64,000 bases of DNA from Bradyrhizobium sp. 195 (GCF_023101665.1 NZ_CP082161.1:558001-622000), one strand, 5' to 3'. Positions 16,483 to 25,513 are shown, counted from the stretch's first letter. Made by a program: numbers and translations. The notes: a model not told the origin generated them from the sequence alone.

Positions 16483-17234
16483 GTCAGGCCTCCATTGACG
16501 TGCCAGATCTGGCCGGTGACGTAGGATGCTTTTGAGGAAGCGAGAAAGGCGATGATCTCGGCGACTTCCTCGGGCCGCCCGCGGCGGCGCATCGGGATCA
16601 ACGCCTCGGTCGCAGCGATCTGCTCGGGTGATAGCCGGCTTTCGCTTGGCTTGTCCTTGACAATGAGGCCCGGCGCGACCGCGTTGACGGTGATGCCGTC
16701 GCTGGCCAGCTCAACTGCGGTGAGCCGCACCAGCGCTTCCAGTGCGGCGCGGCTGGCAGCTGTCGCTGCGAAGGGCGCGAATTCGGGCCGGATCGCATGC
16801 GCCACGAACGACGATACGGTGACGATCCGCGCATCGCGCCCTGCGCGAAGGAGCGGCAGCGCGGCAGCGACCATTCGCGTGAAGGCGAGGGCGGACTCGT
16901 CCATCGCCTGCCGGAACTGATCCGCGGGCGCGCCGATCGCACCGCCGCGGCGAGCGTGGCCGCCAACCAGGATCAATCCGTCGAGCCAGCCGAAGCCAGC
17001 TTTCGCGGCAGCGACGGCATCGCCGGCGGTGGCCTCCTCGGCAAGATCGCCAAGGCACTTTGAGACGACGGCGCCCTTCGCTTCGGCATCAGCTGCGGTG
17101 GTGTCGAGACCTTCTGCGTTCGAGCGCGTATGTAGTACCAACCCGACGCCGGGCGCCGCGAGCAGCTTTGCGGTGGCGCGGCCGATGCCGCTGGCGGCAC
17201 CGGTGACGAGATAAACGCGGTTAATGTCGGACAT
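16479..17234 (-). CDS. SDR-family oxidoreductase with degenerate active site
   Basis: A 251-residue Rossmann protein with the NAD(P) motif TGAASGIGRATAKLL and a C-terminal VTGQIWHVNGGLT typical of classical SDRs. The catalytic Ser is present in VTVSSFVAH, but the Tyr-x3-Lys pair is replaced: the region reads PFAATAASRAALEAL with Thr (or Phe) and Arg (or Ala) where Tyr and Lys are expected. It may bind nucleotide without normal SDR chemistry. ATG 17234 overlaps the ATPase stop (TGATG); a GTG one codon upstream is also possible. Translationally coupled with both neighbours. Confidence 0.88.
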   Translation of the reverse strand: MSDINRVYLVTGAASGIGRATAKLLAAPGVGLVLHTRSNAEGLDTTAADAEAKGAVVSKCLGDLAEEATAGDAVAAAKAGFGWLDGLILVGGHARRGGAIGAPADQFRQAMDESALAFTRMVAAALPLLRAGRDARIVTVSSFVAHAIRPEFAPFAATAASRAALEALVRLTAVELASDGITVNAVAPGLIVKDKPSESRLSPEQIAATEALIPMRRRGRPEEVAEIIAFLASSKASYVTGQIWHVNGGLT

Positions 17235-18028
17235 CACGATGCCGTTGTGGCCGGCGGCAATGCACCGGTGCGGTGGAAATGGCTGAGGAAGGCGCGCGTC
17301 GCGGCTTCCTGCGGATTGTCGATCACCTGCCGCGCCGGGCCTTCCTCGACCACGATTCCGTCGCGCATGAAGATCAGGCGGTCGGCGACTTCGCGGGCAA
17401 AGGCGATCTCGTGCGTCACGATCACCATGGTCATGCCCTCGGACGCCAGTTGCTGGATTACGTTCAAGACCTCGCCGACGAGCTCGGGATCGAGCGCTGA
17501 GGTCGCCTCGTCGAACAGCATGACATCAGGTTCCATTGCCAGTGCTCGGGCAATCGCGACGCGCTGCTTCTGTCCGCCGGAGAGCGTCGCCGGATATTGG
17601 TCGGCCTTCTCCGCGAGCCCCACCTTGGCGAGCTGGGCGCGCGCGAGCATCTCCGCGTCGGCCTTGGCCATGCGCCGCACCGTGACCGGGCCCTCCATCA
17701 CGTTCTGAAGCGTCGTCATGTGCGGGAACAGGTTGAAGTGCTGGAACACCATGCCGGTGGTGGCACGGAAATTTGCCAGCGTCCTCACGTCCGGGAGTTT
17801 TGAACCGTCGCCGAACGCAAAGCGCGTATCGCCGACGCGGACGCTGCCGCCATCGGGCACGACAAGGAGATTGATGCAGCGGAGCAGGGTCGACTTTCCG
17901 GAGCCTGATGGCCCGATCAGCGCGACGACGCCGCCCTTGGCGACGTCGAGATTGATGTTCTTCAGGACCTCGTTGCTGCCAAAACTCTTGCGCAAGGCCC
18001 TGATCTCGATTTTTGACGTTTCGCTCAT
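17234..18028 (-). CDS. Amino-acid ABC transporter, ATP-binding protein
   Basis: A 264-residue ABC ATPase of the polar amino acid uptake (GlnQ/HisP) type. Walker A is GPSGSGKST, the Q-loop [14 protein letters not shown] is characteristic of this subfamily, the signature is [19 protein letters not shown], Walker B is [14 protein letters not shown] and the switch His is in [14 protein letters not shown]. It powers the adjacent permease. The start overlaps the permease stop by four bases (ATGA). Confidence 0.95.
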   Translation of the reverse strand: MSETSKIEIRALRKSFGSNEVLKNINLDVAKGGVVALIGPSGSGKSTLLRCINLLVVPDGGSVRVGDTRFAFGDGSKLPDVRTLANFRATTGMVFQHFNLFPHMTTLQNVMEGPVTVRRMAKADAEMLARAQLAKVGLAEKADQYPATLSGGQKQRVAIARALAMEPDVMLFDEATSALDPELVGEVLNVIQQLASEGMTMVIVTHEIAFAREVADRLIFMRDGIVVEEGPARQVIDNPQEAATRAFLSHFHRTGALPPATTAS

Positions 18029-18687
18029 TCGCTGACCGCCAGTCGCTTCTCGCCGCGGCGGACGAGGATGGTCAGGGGGATCAGGATCGCCGCATAGGCG
18101 ACCGCGACGGCGGTGTAGGTCTCCAGCGGCCGGTAGCTGTCATGGGCGGCGACCTGGCTCTGGTAGACGAGGTCGGGCACCGCCAGCACCGAGACCAGCG
18201 AGGTGTTCTTGAACTGGATGATCGACTGGTTCATCAGCGCCGGAATCATGCGCTTGATCGCCTGCGGCAGCACGATGCGGCGCATGGTCTGGATCGGCGT
18301 CATGCCGAGCGCGGCACCGGCTTCGGATTGGCCGCGGTCGATCGAGATGATGCCGCCGCGGATGATCTCCGAATAGAACGAACCGCCATAGAGCGAGAGC
18401 GCCAGCGCCGAGGCCGTGATCGGCGTCATCTCGACGCCGGCGAGGATCGGCAGCGCGTAATAGAACCAGATCAGCTGCACCAGGATCGGCGTGCAGCGGA
18501 ACGCCTCGATGAAGGTGAGCGCGAGAAGACGCAGCGGCTTGAAGCGCGAGAGGGTGCCGAATGCGCCAAGCAGGCCGAACAGCAATCCGCACACCACGAT
18601 GACGATTGTGAAGCCGACGGTGACGCCAAGCCCGTTGAGAAAGAGCCAGCGATAGGTCCAGAGGATGCCGAAGTCCCACTGATACAT
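18025..18687 (-). CDS. Amino-acid ABC transporter permease
   Basis: A 220-residue inner-membrane permease of the HisM/GlnP family with about five membrane segments. The EAA loop is present as [22 protein letters not shown] with the conserved EAA---G pattern, and [16 protein letters not shown] is the family N-terminal signature. Only one permease gene is present, so the channel is presumably a homodimer. It is separated from the binding-protein gene by 223 bases that hold a hairpin repeat. Confidence 0.94.
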   Translation of the reverse strand: MYQWDFGILWTYRWLFLNGLGVTVGFTIVIVVCGLLFGLLGAFGTLSRFKPLRLLALTFIEAFRCTPILVQLIWFYYALPILAGVEMTPITASALALSLYGGSFYSEIIRGGIISIDRGQSEAGAALGMTPIQTMRRIVLPQAIKRMIPALMNQSIIQFKNTSLVSVLAVPDLVYQSQVAAHDSYRPLETYTAVAVAYAAILIPLTILVRRGEKRLAVSE

Positions 18688-18744
18688 ATTTGTTTGGACC
18701 TCAGACGCGACGAAGTTTGGTTTGGCAGAGCGGCAGTCTCACTG

Positions 18745-18879
18745 CACCTCTCCCGCTTGCGGGAGAGGTCGGCGCGCGTCAGCGTGCCGGGTGAGGGCTC
18801 TCTCCTCTTGGGGAGTCTTGCCAGCGGAGACACCCTTACCCCAACCCTCTCCCGCAGGCGGGAGAGGGGGCGCAGCGAG
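18745..18879. repeat. Double-hairpin repeat, family B
   Basis: CCTCTCCCGCTTGCGGGAGAGG at the left and CCCTCTCCCGCAGGCGGGAG AGGG at the right are strong hairpins about 80 bases apart, the right one followed by GCGCAGCGAGA. They sit between the binding-protein and permease genes of the ABC operon, a position where REP elements in other bacteria often raise expression of the binding protein over the membrane parts. Confidence 0.85.
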
Positions 18880-18910
18880 ATTGTCGATGCAGCCGCGCCC
18901 AATCATTACC

Positions 18911-19756
18911 TTACAACGACACGCCCGGCGGAATGTCCGCCTCGGTCACGCCCACCAGCTCCATGTTGGTGATGATCGCGTTGCGGATGAAGCCGAGGCC
19001 CTTGTTGAAGTCGATCCAGGTATTGACGTAATCGCGCCAGGTCTTGTCGGTCTCGCGGCGGAAGCCGGCATTCGATGTCGTCGCGAAGATCGGCGTCGGC
19101 AGCACGAGCTGGCCGAGCGAGGGATTCTTCTTCAGCACGGTCAGCGACAGCATGGTGATCAGGCACTGCGCGTCGACGCGGCCGGTCTGCAGTGCGGCGG
19201 TGGCGTCGTCTGCGGTCTTGAGCCGCGTGATCTGCGCCTTCGGCGTCAGGCGACTGACGACCTGGTCGTGCGAGGAGCCCTGGTCGACCGCGATCTTGAT
19301 GTCGGGCGAGTTCAGCTCGGCCCAGCTCTTCGGCTTGAAGTCCTTCTTGCAGAGGATGGCGAAGGCATTGTTGAAGACCGGCACCGAGAAGTCGACCACC
19401 AGCGCGCGCTTCGGAGTGGGGTTGAGGCCGAAGAAGATGTCGATCTTGTTGGCCTGCAGATCGAGCACCGAATTGCCCCAGGTGGTCTCGGTGATCTCGA
19501 GCTCGGCCTCCATGTCGTCGGCGAGACCTTTGGCGATGTCGATGTAAAAGCCCTTCCACTGACCGCTGGAAAGATCCTTCATGTAATAGGGTGCGCCGCC
19601 GCCGACTGCGCCGATCCGCATCTTCTTAGTCCGGCGGATGCGGGCGAAGGTCGATTCGTTCGAATCGGCGGTCTGGGCCACCGCCGGCGAAGCGAGCGCG
19701 GCCGCCGTCATCGCGCCAAGTCCGACAATCGATGCAACATCACGACGTGTAACCAT
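18911..19756 (-). CDS. Amino-acid ABC transporter substrate-binding protein
   Basis: A 281-residue family-3 periplasmic binding protein. The N-terminus MVTRRDVASIVGLGAMTAAA then LASPAVAQ is an export signal with paired Arg, possibly Tat-type, cleaved after AQ. The mature domain starts with KKMRIGAVGGGAPYYMKD and holds the family motifs GFYIDIAKGLADDM and IDIFFGLNPTPKRALVVDFS. It should capture a small polar, amino-acid-like ligand. ATG 19756 is used rather than the TTG at 19765. First gene of the operon with permease, ATPase, SDR and enolase-like enzyme. Confidence 0.93.
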   Translation of the reverse strand: MVTRRDVASIVGLGAMTAAALASPAVAQTADSNESTFARIRRTKKMRIGAVGGGAPYYMKDLSSGQWKGFYIDIAKGLADDMEAELEITETTWGNSVLDLQANKIDIFFGLNPTPKRALVVDFSVPVFNNAFAILCKKDFKPKSWAELNSPDIKIAVDQGSSHDQVVSRLTPKAQITRLKTADDATAALQTGRVDAQCLITMLSLTVLKKNPSLGQLVLPTPIFATTSNAGFRRETDKTWRDYVNTWIDFNKGLGFIRNAIITNMELVGVTEADIPPGVSL

Positions 19757-19944
19757 TGGGATCAATCGCTTTTCTGGTTGGGACAGGTTCCGGCAGGTTC
19801 ATACCAAGGCAGCACTATCAGTGAAAGCACAGCCTATCGGCTGGGCAGATCGGGAATTGCCCGGATGCTGGGCAGGCGCCGGCGATCGGGGGCGATAGCC
19901 GCTTGCTTTCCGGTCCTTTTGGCCCCAAATAGGACCGGGAGATT

Positions 19945-20035
19945 GGCGGTGGACGAGCCACTCGCCAACCGGGTCAGGTCCGGAAGGAAGCAGCCCTAAC
20001 GAGGTCCGGATCGGGTCGCTCGTCAGTCTCCTACC
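19945..20035 (+). ncRNA. ffs: Signal recognition particle RNA, small bacterial type (4.5S)
   Basis: The highly conserved SRP core GGTCAGGTCCGGAAGGAAGC followed by AGCCCTAACGAGGTCCGGAT is present at 19972-20011, including the GGAA tetraloop hairpin and the asymmetric internal loop that binds Ffh. The outer arms GGACGAGC and GCTCGTC pair to close the rod. A run of T (CTGTTTTT) at 20035-20042 fits a terminator. It stands just upstream of dnaX, as in other alphaproteobacteria. Ends are approximate by a few bases. Confidence 0.93.
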
Positions 20036-20128
20036 TGTTTTTCGAGCGAATTGCGCCGGCGGCACCAGCCGCCAGCGCGCTCCTTTCCGCAAAAGCCGGC
20101 CAAGAGACATTTCATTGCGGATCGACCG

Positions 20129-21955
20129 ATGACCGACGCTGGCGCCCCTCCCAACCCCGACAGCGCCGGCCAGGCCGGCAACGCGCCTTACCGGGTGCTG
20201 GCGCGCAAATACCGTCCCTCCAGCTTTGACGATCTGATCGGCCAGGAGGCCGTGGTCCGCACCGTCTCCAATGCGTTCGAGACCGGGCGCATTCCGCAGG
20301 CCTGGATCCTCACCGGCGTCCGCGGCGTCGGCAAGACCACCACCGCGCGCATCCTGGCCCGTGCACTCAACTACGAGATGCCTGATGGTTCGGTGAAGGG
20401 CCCGACCATTCATATGCCGACGTTAGGGGTGCATTGCCAGGCGATCATGGAAAGCCGGCACATGGACGTGCTGGAGATGGACGCGGCCTCGCATACCGGC
20501 GTCGACGACGTTCGCCAGATCAATGACAGCGTGCGCTATGCCCCCGCCAGCGCGCGCTACAAGGTCTACATCATCGACGAAGTCCACATGCTGTCTACGG
20601 CGGCGTTCAACGCCTTTCTGAAGACGCTGGAGGAGCCGCCGGAGCACGCCAAATTCGTGTTCGCGACCACTGAGATCCGCAAGGTTCCGGTGACGGTGCT
20701 GTCGCGCTGCCAGCGCTTTGATCTTCGCCGCGTCGAGGCCGACGTGCTGATGAGGCATCTGGCCAGTATTGCAACGAAGGAAAACGTCGAGATCGAGCCG
20801 GAGGCGCTCGGCATCATCGCCCGTGCCGCCGAAGGCTCGGTTCGTGATTCGCTGTCGCTGCTCGACCAGGCGATCGCACATGCCGCTGGGCAGGTGAAGG
20901 CCGACGCGGTCAGGCAGATGCTGGGCCTTGCCGACCGCACCCGCGTCATCGACCTGTTCGATTCGCTGGCACGCGGCGATATCGCGAGCGCATTCAGGGA
21001 ATTCCGCGACCAGTACGACGTCGGCGCCGATCCGATCGTCGTGCTCTCGGACCTCGCCGAATTCGTCAATTTCGTCACCCGCGTGAAGATCGTTCCGACG
21101 ACCGCCGACAACGTCGCCTATGGCGAGACCGAGCGCGTGCGCGCCAAGGAATTCGCCTCGAAAATCTCGATGCGCGTGCTGTCGCGGATGTGGCAGATGC
21201 TGCTCAAGGGCATCACCGAGGTGCAGGCCGCGACACGTCCCGCTGCCGCCGCCGAGATGGTGCTGGTGCGCATTGCCTATGTCGCCGACCTGCCGACGCC
21301 GGACGAAGCGATCAAGATGCTGGAGCAGAACGGCGGCGGCTCGCCGGTCGTGAGCGGCGGCGGTGCCGCACGCAGCACTGCGCCGGCCGCGCCGGTGGCT
21401 TCCGCAGCGCCAGTTCGTATGCCGACGTCGTCGCCGTCCTCGTTCGGCGGTGGCGGCGCGCGGCCGCAGATGGCGGCGCCCGCGCCGGATCCGCAAGGCG
21501 CAGCGCCCGTGCTGCGCGTCACAAGCTTCACCCAGCTCGTCGCGCTCGCCGGGCAGAAGCGCGACATCATGACCAAGAGCGCGCTCGAAGGCGATATGCG
21601 CCTCGTCCGTTTCGAGGAGGGCCGGCTGGAGGTCGCGCTCGAGCCGAACGCGGCGAAGACCATGATCTCCGAGCTCGCGAAGAAGTTCGAGCAGTGGACC
21701 GGCCGGCGCTGGACCATCGTCGTGTCCAACGAGCAGGGCCAGCCGACGCTGCGCTCGGTGAACCAGGCCGCCAAGCAGGAGCATGCGCGTACCGCCGAGG
21801 CCGATCCGCGCGTGCAGGAGGTGCTGTCGCGTTTCCCCGGCGCAAAGGTCGTCGAGGTCCGCAGGCTTGCCCCCGAGACACCGGAAACCAATATAAACAC
21901 CGACTATGGCAGTGACGATCCGCCCGACGGTTCCGACGGCGACGACGATCTCTAG
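20129..21955 (+). CDS. dnaX: DNA polymerase III subunits gamma/tau
   Basis: A 608-residue clamp-loader ATPase. Walker A is GVRGVGKTTTARILA, the sensor/Walker B region YKVYIIDEVHMLS, and the arginine-finger SRC motif is VLSRCQRFDLRR. The zinc-binding Cys cluster known in E. coli DnaX is largely missing: only GVHC remains in the GPTIHMPTLGVHCQAIMES segment. A Pro/Ala/Gly-rich linker near residues 400-460 leads to a tau-like C-terminal domain. ATG 20129 (MTDAGAPPNPD) is chosen; an in-frame TTG at 20051 would start inside the region following the SRP RNA. It is followed by ybaB and recR in the standard order. Confidence 0.96.
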   Translation: MTDAGAPPNPDSAGQAGNAPYRVLARKYRPSSFDDLIGQEAVVRTVSNAFETGRIPQAWILTGVRGVGKTTTARILARALNYEMPDGSVKGPTIHMPTLGVHCQAIMESRHMDVLEMDAASHTGVDDVRQINDSVRYAPASARYKVYIIDEVHMLSTAAFNAFLKTLEEPPEHAKFVFATTEIRKVPVTVLSRCQRFDLRRVEADVLMRHLASIATKENVEIEPEALGIIARAAEGSVRDSLSLLDQAIAHAAGQVKADAVRQMLGLADRTRVIDLFDSLARGDIASAFREFRDQYDVGADPIVVLSDLAEFVNFVTRVKIVPTTADNVAYGETERVRAKEFASKISMRVLSRMWQMLLKGITEVQAATRPAAAAEMVLVRIAYVADLPTPDEAIKMLEQNGGGSPVVSGGGAARSTAPAAPVASAAPVRMPTSSPSSFGGGGARPQMAAPAPDPQGAAPVLRVTSFTQLVALAGQKRDIMTKSALEGDMRLVRFEEGRLEVALEPNAAKTMISELAKKFEQWTGRRWTIVVSNEQGQPTLRSVNQAAKQEHARTAEADPRVQEVLSRFPGAKVVEVRRLAPETPETNINTDYGSDDPPDGSDGDDDL

Positions 21956-21982
21956 AGCCAGTCTTTTCAAGGACGAGTACCG

Positions 21983-22303
21983 ATGGCTGATTTTCTCGGC
22001 ATGATGAAGCAGGCGGCGCAGCTGCAATCCAAGATGCAGGAGATGCAGGAGCAGCTCGCCAACGTAGAAGTCGAGGGCATCTCCGGCGGCGGCCTCGTTG
22101 CCGTGCGCATGACCGCGAAGATGGACGTCAAGGCCGTCAAGATCGATCCCTCGCTGATGAAGCCGGAAGAGCGTGAGGTGCTGGAAGACCTGCTCGTCAC
22201 CGCCATGGGCGATGCGCGCCGCAAGGCGGAGACGGCGATGCAGGAGAAGATGCAGGCTCTCACCGGTGGGCTCGGCCTGCCGCCGGGGTTGTTCGGCCAA
22301 TAA
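21983..22303 (+). CDS. YbaB/EbfC family nucleoid-associated protein
   Basis: A 106-residue small DNA-binding protein. It begins [20 protein letters not shown] and contains the family pattern [20 protein letters not shown] and [17 protein letters not shown]. Such proteins form dimers that coat DNA; the gene regularly sits between dnaX and recR, as here. Stop and recR start are one base apart. Confidence 0.95.
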   Translation: MADFLGMMKQAAQLQSKMQEMQEQLANVEVEGISGGGLVAVRMTAKMDVKAVKIDPSLMKPEEREVLEDLLVTAMGDARRKAETAMQEKMQALTGGLGLPPGLFGQ

Positions 22304-22304
22304 T

Positions 22305-22907
22305 ATGGGCGCTGTTGCAGGTCCCGAAATCGAACGGCTGGTCCAGCTGCTCGCACGGCTGCCGGGCCTCGGTCCGCGCTCGGCGCGGCGCGCGGCGCTG
22401 CATCTGATCAAGAAGCGCGAAGCGCTGATGATGCCGTTGTCCTCGGCCCTCCAGGTCGCGCTCGACAAGGTCGAGGTCTGCAAGACCTGCGGCAACATCG
22501 ACACGCAAAATCCCTGCACGGTCTGCACCGATCCGAAGCGCGATCCTGCGATCATCGTCGTCGTCGCCGACGTCGCCGACCTCTGGGCGCTGGAGCGGGC
22601 CAATGCCACCCAGGGGCGCTATCATGTGCTGGGCGCGACATTGTCGCCGCTCGACGGCGTCGGCCCGCAGGATCTGACCATCGACGCGCTGGTCGCGCGC
22701 GCTCATGATTCGCAGGTGCACGAAATCATCCTGGCGCTGAATGCGACGGTGGACGGCCAGACCACGGCCCACTACATCACCGACCTGCTTCAAGACGCCA
22801 ATGTGAAGGTGACGCGGCTCGCCCACGGAGTTCCCGTCGGCGGCGAGCTTGATTATCTCGATGAAGGTACGCTATCGGCAGCGATGCGGCAGCGGACCCT
22901 GTTCTAG
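22305..22907 (+). CDS. recR: Recombination mediator RecR
   Basis: A 200-residue RecF-pathway protein that with RecO (and RecF) loads RecA at gaps. An N-terminal helix-hairpin-helix ([20 protein letters not shown]) is followed by a C4 zinc finger [16 protein letters not shown] and a Toprim domain with [15 protein letters not shown]. The C-terminus [22 protein letters not shown] is conserved. ATG 22305 lies one base past the ybaB stop; the frame continues upstream inside ybaB but only as overlap. Confidence 0.96.
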   Translation: MGAVAGPEIERLVQLLARLPGLGPRSARRAALHLIKKREALMMPLSSALQVALDKVEVCKTCGNIDTQNPCTVCTDPKRDPAIIVVVADVADLWALERANATQGRYHVLGATLSPLDGVGPQDLTIDALVARAHDSQVHEIILALNATVDGQTTAHYITDLLQDANVKVTRLAHGVPVGGELDYLDEGTLSAAMRQRTLF

Positions 22908-22937
22908 CCATCCCTGAGATCTCACGGAACGGACGAC

Positions 22938-23372
22938 ATGACGAAACTTTTCGCCACACGATTGGCTTTGGTCGCGACGATGGCGATGCTGGTGAACCCG
23001 GCGATCGCCGCACAGCAGGGTGGCGACACTCCGCCGCCGTCGAAGCCCGGCAAGCCGATCAACAATGGCGACGTGCTGTCGGGCGAGCTGAACGCGATGA
23101 AGGTGCGCGACGGCAAGAACGGCAAGCGGGTTCCGATGTACCAGATCACCTCCGAGCCGCGTCGCTTGCCGGCGCCGAACGGGCTGTGCAATCTCGAGAC
23201 CGGCCCCGAGACCTTCCAGCTCGTCACCTCCAGCGACGCGCAGGCCACGCAGCTCAAATCGTTCGTCGGCAAGGAGATCTCCGTCAAGGTCGACGAGATT
23301 GCCTGCGCCAGCGATGCCGGCCAGTTGAGCGAGGCCGTGATCACGAAGTGGAGCCTGATCAAGAAGCAGTAG
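22938..23372 (+). CDS. Hypothetical exported protein
   Basis: A 144-residue protein with a clear Sec signal (MTKLFATRLALVATMAMLVN ending in AIAA) and a Pro-rich mature start. Two conserved-looking Cys occur, in NGLCNLETGPETF and DEIACASDAGQ, and could form a periplasmic disulfide. No family is recognised. It follows recR by 30 bases on the same strand and may be co-transcribed. Codon use matches neighbours, so it is a real gene, but function is unknown. Confidence 0.8.
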   Translation: MTKLFATRLALVATMAMLVNPAIAAQQGGDTPPPSKPGKPINNGDVLSGELNAMKVRDGKNGKRVPMYQITSEPRRLPAPNGLCNLETGPETFQLVTSSDAQATQLKSFVGKEISVKVDEIACASDAGQLSEAVITKWSLIKKQ

Positions 23373-23401
23373 GCGGCGCCTCAAGGCGAGGTGCCGTGGC
23401 T

Positions 23402-23497
23402 GCCGTAGGGTGGGCAAAGCGAAGCGTGCCCACCACCTGTTTCTGATCATGGCGTGATGGTGGGCACGGCGCTCCGCGCCTTTGCCCACCCTACGGC
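23402..23497. repeat. Long palindromic repeat (family D)
   Basis: GCCGTAGGGTGGGCAAAGCG at the left pairs with the CCTTTGCCCACCCTACGGC end at the right, and AAGCGTGCCCACCA pairs with TGGTGGGCACGG inside. The element lies between convergent genes and could act as a bidirectional transcript end. Confidence 0.85.
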
Positions 23498-23513
23498 ACC
23501 GCAGGCGTGGCGC

Positions 23514-24878
23514 TCACACCCTTACCGGCCCCAGCGCGTCGAAATGCCCGCGCTTCTGCAGCCAGGCCAGCAGCACCAGGCTAGGGATCGCCACCAGCAC
23601 GCAGATCACGAAGAACAGCGGCCAGCCGGTCGCCGCAGCCACGAAGCCGGCGCCTGACGACAGATAAGTCCGTCCCACCGCCGCGAGCGCGGTGAGCAGC
23701 GCGTATTGCGTCGCCGTGTGCAGCGGGTTCTGGCACAGCGCGGAGAGATAGGCGACGAAGATCACGGTGCCGATGGCGCTGGTGAAATTCTCGGCGCAGA
23801 TGGCGAAGGCCAGCGCCCATTGATTGGTGCCGACCACGGCCAGCCAGGAGAAGGACAGATTGGCCAGCGCCTGCACCACGCCGCCGATCCAGAGCGATGC
23901 CGCCAGCGGATAGCGCCGCGCGACGAAGCCGCCGGCAAAGCCTCCGATCAGGGTCGCAGCTAAGCCGACGCCCTTCACGATCGCCGCATAGTCGTTGCGG
24001 GTGAAGCCGAGGTCGATCACGAACGGCGCGGTCATCGTGCCTGAAAAGGCGTCGGTGAACTTGAACAATACGACAAAGGCGAGTGCGGCGAGCGCGTCCT
24101 TCCGTGACAAAAATTCCGAGAAAGCCCCGATCGCCGCGTGCAGCACCCGCGTGAACGCGGTCTCGGTTTTCGCAGCAGCTTCCGCCTGGACCGATTGCCC
24201 GGGCTCGGTCGCGGCCAGCGCCGTGATCGTCCCGATCAGCACCATCGCCGCCATCACCACATAGCCCCACATCCAGGCTGAGGTGCGGGTGATGCCGGTG
24301 CTTTCGAAACCGGAGACGATGAACAGCGCGCCCGCGGTCGAGACCAGCATGCCGATGCGATAGGCCGCGACGTAAGCGGCCATGCCGGCGGCCTGCTCGC
24401 TCTCCGGCAGGCTCTCGACGCGGAAGGCATCGACCACGATGTCCTGCGTCGATGACGTCGTCGCCACCAGCAGCGCGCCGAGCGCGACGTAGAACGGGGA
24501 CTGCGCCGGGTCGGTCATCGCCAGCAGCAGGATGGCGACGATGAGGAGCAGCTGCGAGAACAGCAGCCAGCCGCGCCGCCGCCCGAAGGCTCGCGTGAAC
24601 AGCGGAACATGCAGCGCATCGACCAACGGCGCCCACAGGAATTTCAGCGTGTAGGGTGTGCCGACCAGCGCGAACAGCCCGATGGTCTTGAGATCGACCC
24701 CGGCCTCGCGCATCCACACCAGCAGCGTCGAGCCCGACAGCGCCAGCGGCAGGCCGGAGGAGAAGCCGAGGAACAACACGATCAGCACCCGCGGTTGCAG
24801 GTACACGGCAAGACTTTCGCGCCAGGAGGTCCCAGGGGCGGAAGTCGCGGCGGGGGAAGTCGCGTCGGGTGCGGTCAT
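23514..24878 (-). CDS. ampG: AmpG-family muropeptide/MFS permease
   Basis: A 454-residue major facilitator with about 12-14 membrane segments. The N-terminal region LIVLFLGFSSGLPLALSGST and the TLKFLWAPLVDA segment are hallmarks of AmpG, the inner-membrane importer of anhydromuropeptides released during cell-wall recycling. GRRRGWLL is the family loop after helix 2. TSSTQDIVVDAFRVE in the middle is a further AmpG signature. The gene is single, flanked by repeat elements on both sides. Confidence 0.92.
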   Translation of the reverse strand: MTAPDATSPAATSAPGTSWRESLAVYLQPRVLIVLFLGFSSGLPLALSGSTLLVWMREAGVDLKTIGLFALVGTPYTLKFLWAPLVDALHVPLFTRAFGRRRGWLLFSQLLLIVAILLLAMTDPAQSPFYVALGALLVATTSSTQDIVVDAFRVESLPESEQAAGMAAYVAAYRIGMLVSTAGALFIVSGFESTGITRTSAWMWGYVVMAAMVLIGTITALAATEPGQSVQAEAAAKTETAFTRVLHAAIGAFSEFLSRKDALAALAFVVLFKFTDAFSGTMTAPFVIDLGFTRNDYAAIVKGVGLAATLIGGFAGGFVARRYPLAASLWIGGVVQALANLSFSWLAVVGTNQWALAFAICAENFTSAIGTVIFVAYLSALCQNPLHTATQYALLTALAAVGRTYLSSGAGFVAAATGWPLFFVICVLVAIPSLVLLAWLQKRGHFDALGPVRV

Positions 24879-24955
24879 GGGGTGGTGTTAGCAGATTCTG
24901 GGAGAAAAGACTCTGACGGTAGCCCGCGAGGCGGAAGCTCCCAACCCCCGCTCGC

Positions 24956-25057
24956 TGTCATCGTCCGCGAAGGCGGACGATCCAGTAATCACCAGCGTCT
25001 CGGTTCAATCACACCCGCCGCGGTGTACTGGATGCCCCGCCTTCGCGGGGCATGACA
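24956..25057. repeat. REPIN-like repeat, family A copy 4
   Basis: Arms CGTCCGCGAAGGCGGACG and CCCCGCCTTCGCGGGG, inner borders ATCCAGTA and TACTGGAT. It lies between the ampG start and a decayed GIY-YIG gene, and is nearly identical to copy 5 on the other side of that gene. Confidence 0.9.
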
Positions 25058-25078
25058 GCGTGGCGGAGTGAGACAGTA

Positions 25079-25379
25079 TTATGGTGGGCCGGCAATCTCG
25101 TGATACAGATCGTCCCAATTCGGATTGTGCTGCTCGATCAATCGACCTTCCAGGCCCTGTTCCACTTCTTCAGCCGCTTCTTCCGTTTGATCGCATTCTC
25201 GGGATCGTCGAACCGCTCGAAGTAACCAATCTTGCGATGTCGTACTTCTCCGTAAAGCTCTCGATCACCTTCGACTTGTGCTGCGCTACTCGGCGAATGA
25301 GATCATTGGTCACGCCTATGTAAAGCGTGCCACCGATCTTGCTCGCGAGAATGTATACGTAGTAGCAGCGTCCGCCCAT
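25079..25379 (-). pseudogene. GIY-YIG endonuclease-like gene with two frameshifts
   Basis: ATG 25379 opens a GIY-YIG domain: YYVYILASKIGGTLYIGVTN then DLIRRVAQHKSKVIESFTEK and YDIARLV. At about 25221-25226 a one-base loss shifts the frame; the expected continuation YFERFDDPENAIK follows in another frame through KKWNRAWKV. At about 25140-25146 a second one-base loss shifts again, after which LIEQHNPNWDDLYHEIAGPP completes the usual ~100-residue protein to a TAA at 25079-25081. Intact relatives are small YhbQ/UPF0213-type nucleases of unclear role. Either a recent pseudogene or two sequencing errors. Two nearly identical family-A repeats flank it on both sides. Confidence 0.8.
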
Positions 25380-25399
25380 CTGCCGCTTCCCGCTCCGCC

Positions 25400-25500
25400 G
25401 TCATCGTCCGCGAAGGCGGACGATCCAGTAATCACCGGAGTCTCTGTTCAATCACACCCGCCGCGGCGTACTGGATGCCCCGCCTTCGCGGGGCATGACA
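25400..25500. repeat. REPIN-like repeat, family A copy 5
   Basis: Arms CGTCCGCGAAGGCGGACG and CCCCGCCTTCGCGGGG, as in copy 4, with only a few differences in the spacer. It ends 14 bases before the rmuC stop. Confidence 0.9.
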
Positions 25501-25513
25501 GTGTGTGCCCGAA

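Noticed and set aside
20423..22609. A 728-residue open frame on the minus strand opposite dnaX, ybaB and recR
   Set aside because: It mirrors the codon structure of three recognised genes and has no domain or ribosome site; such antisense frames are common in high-GC DNA.
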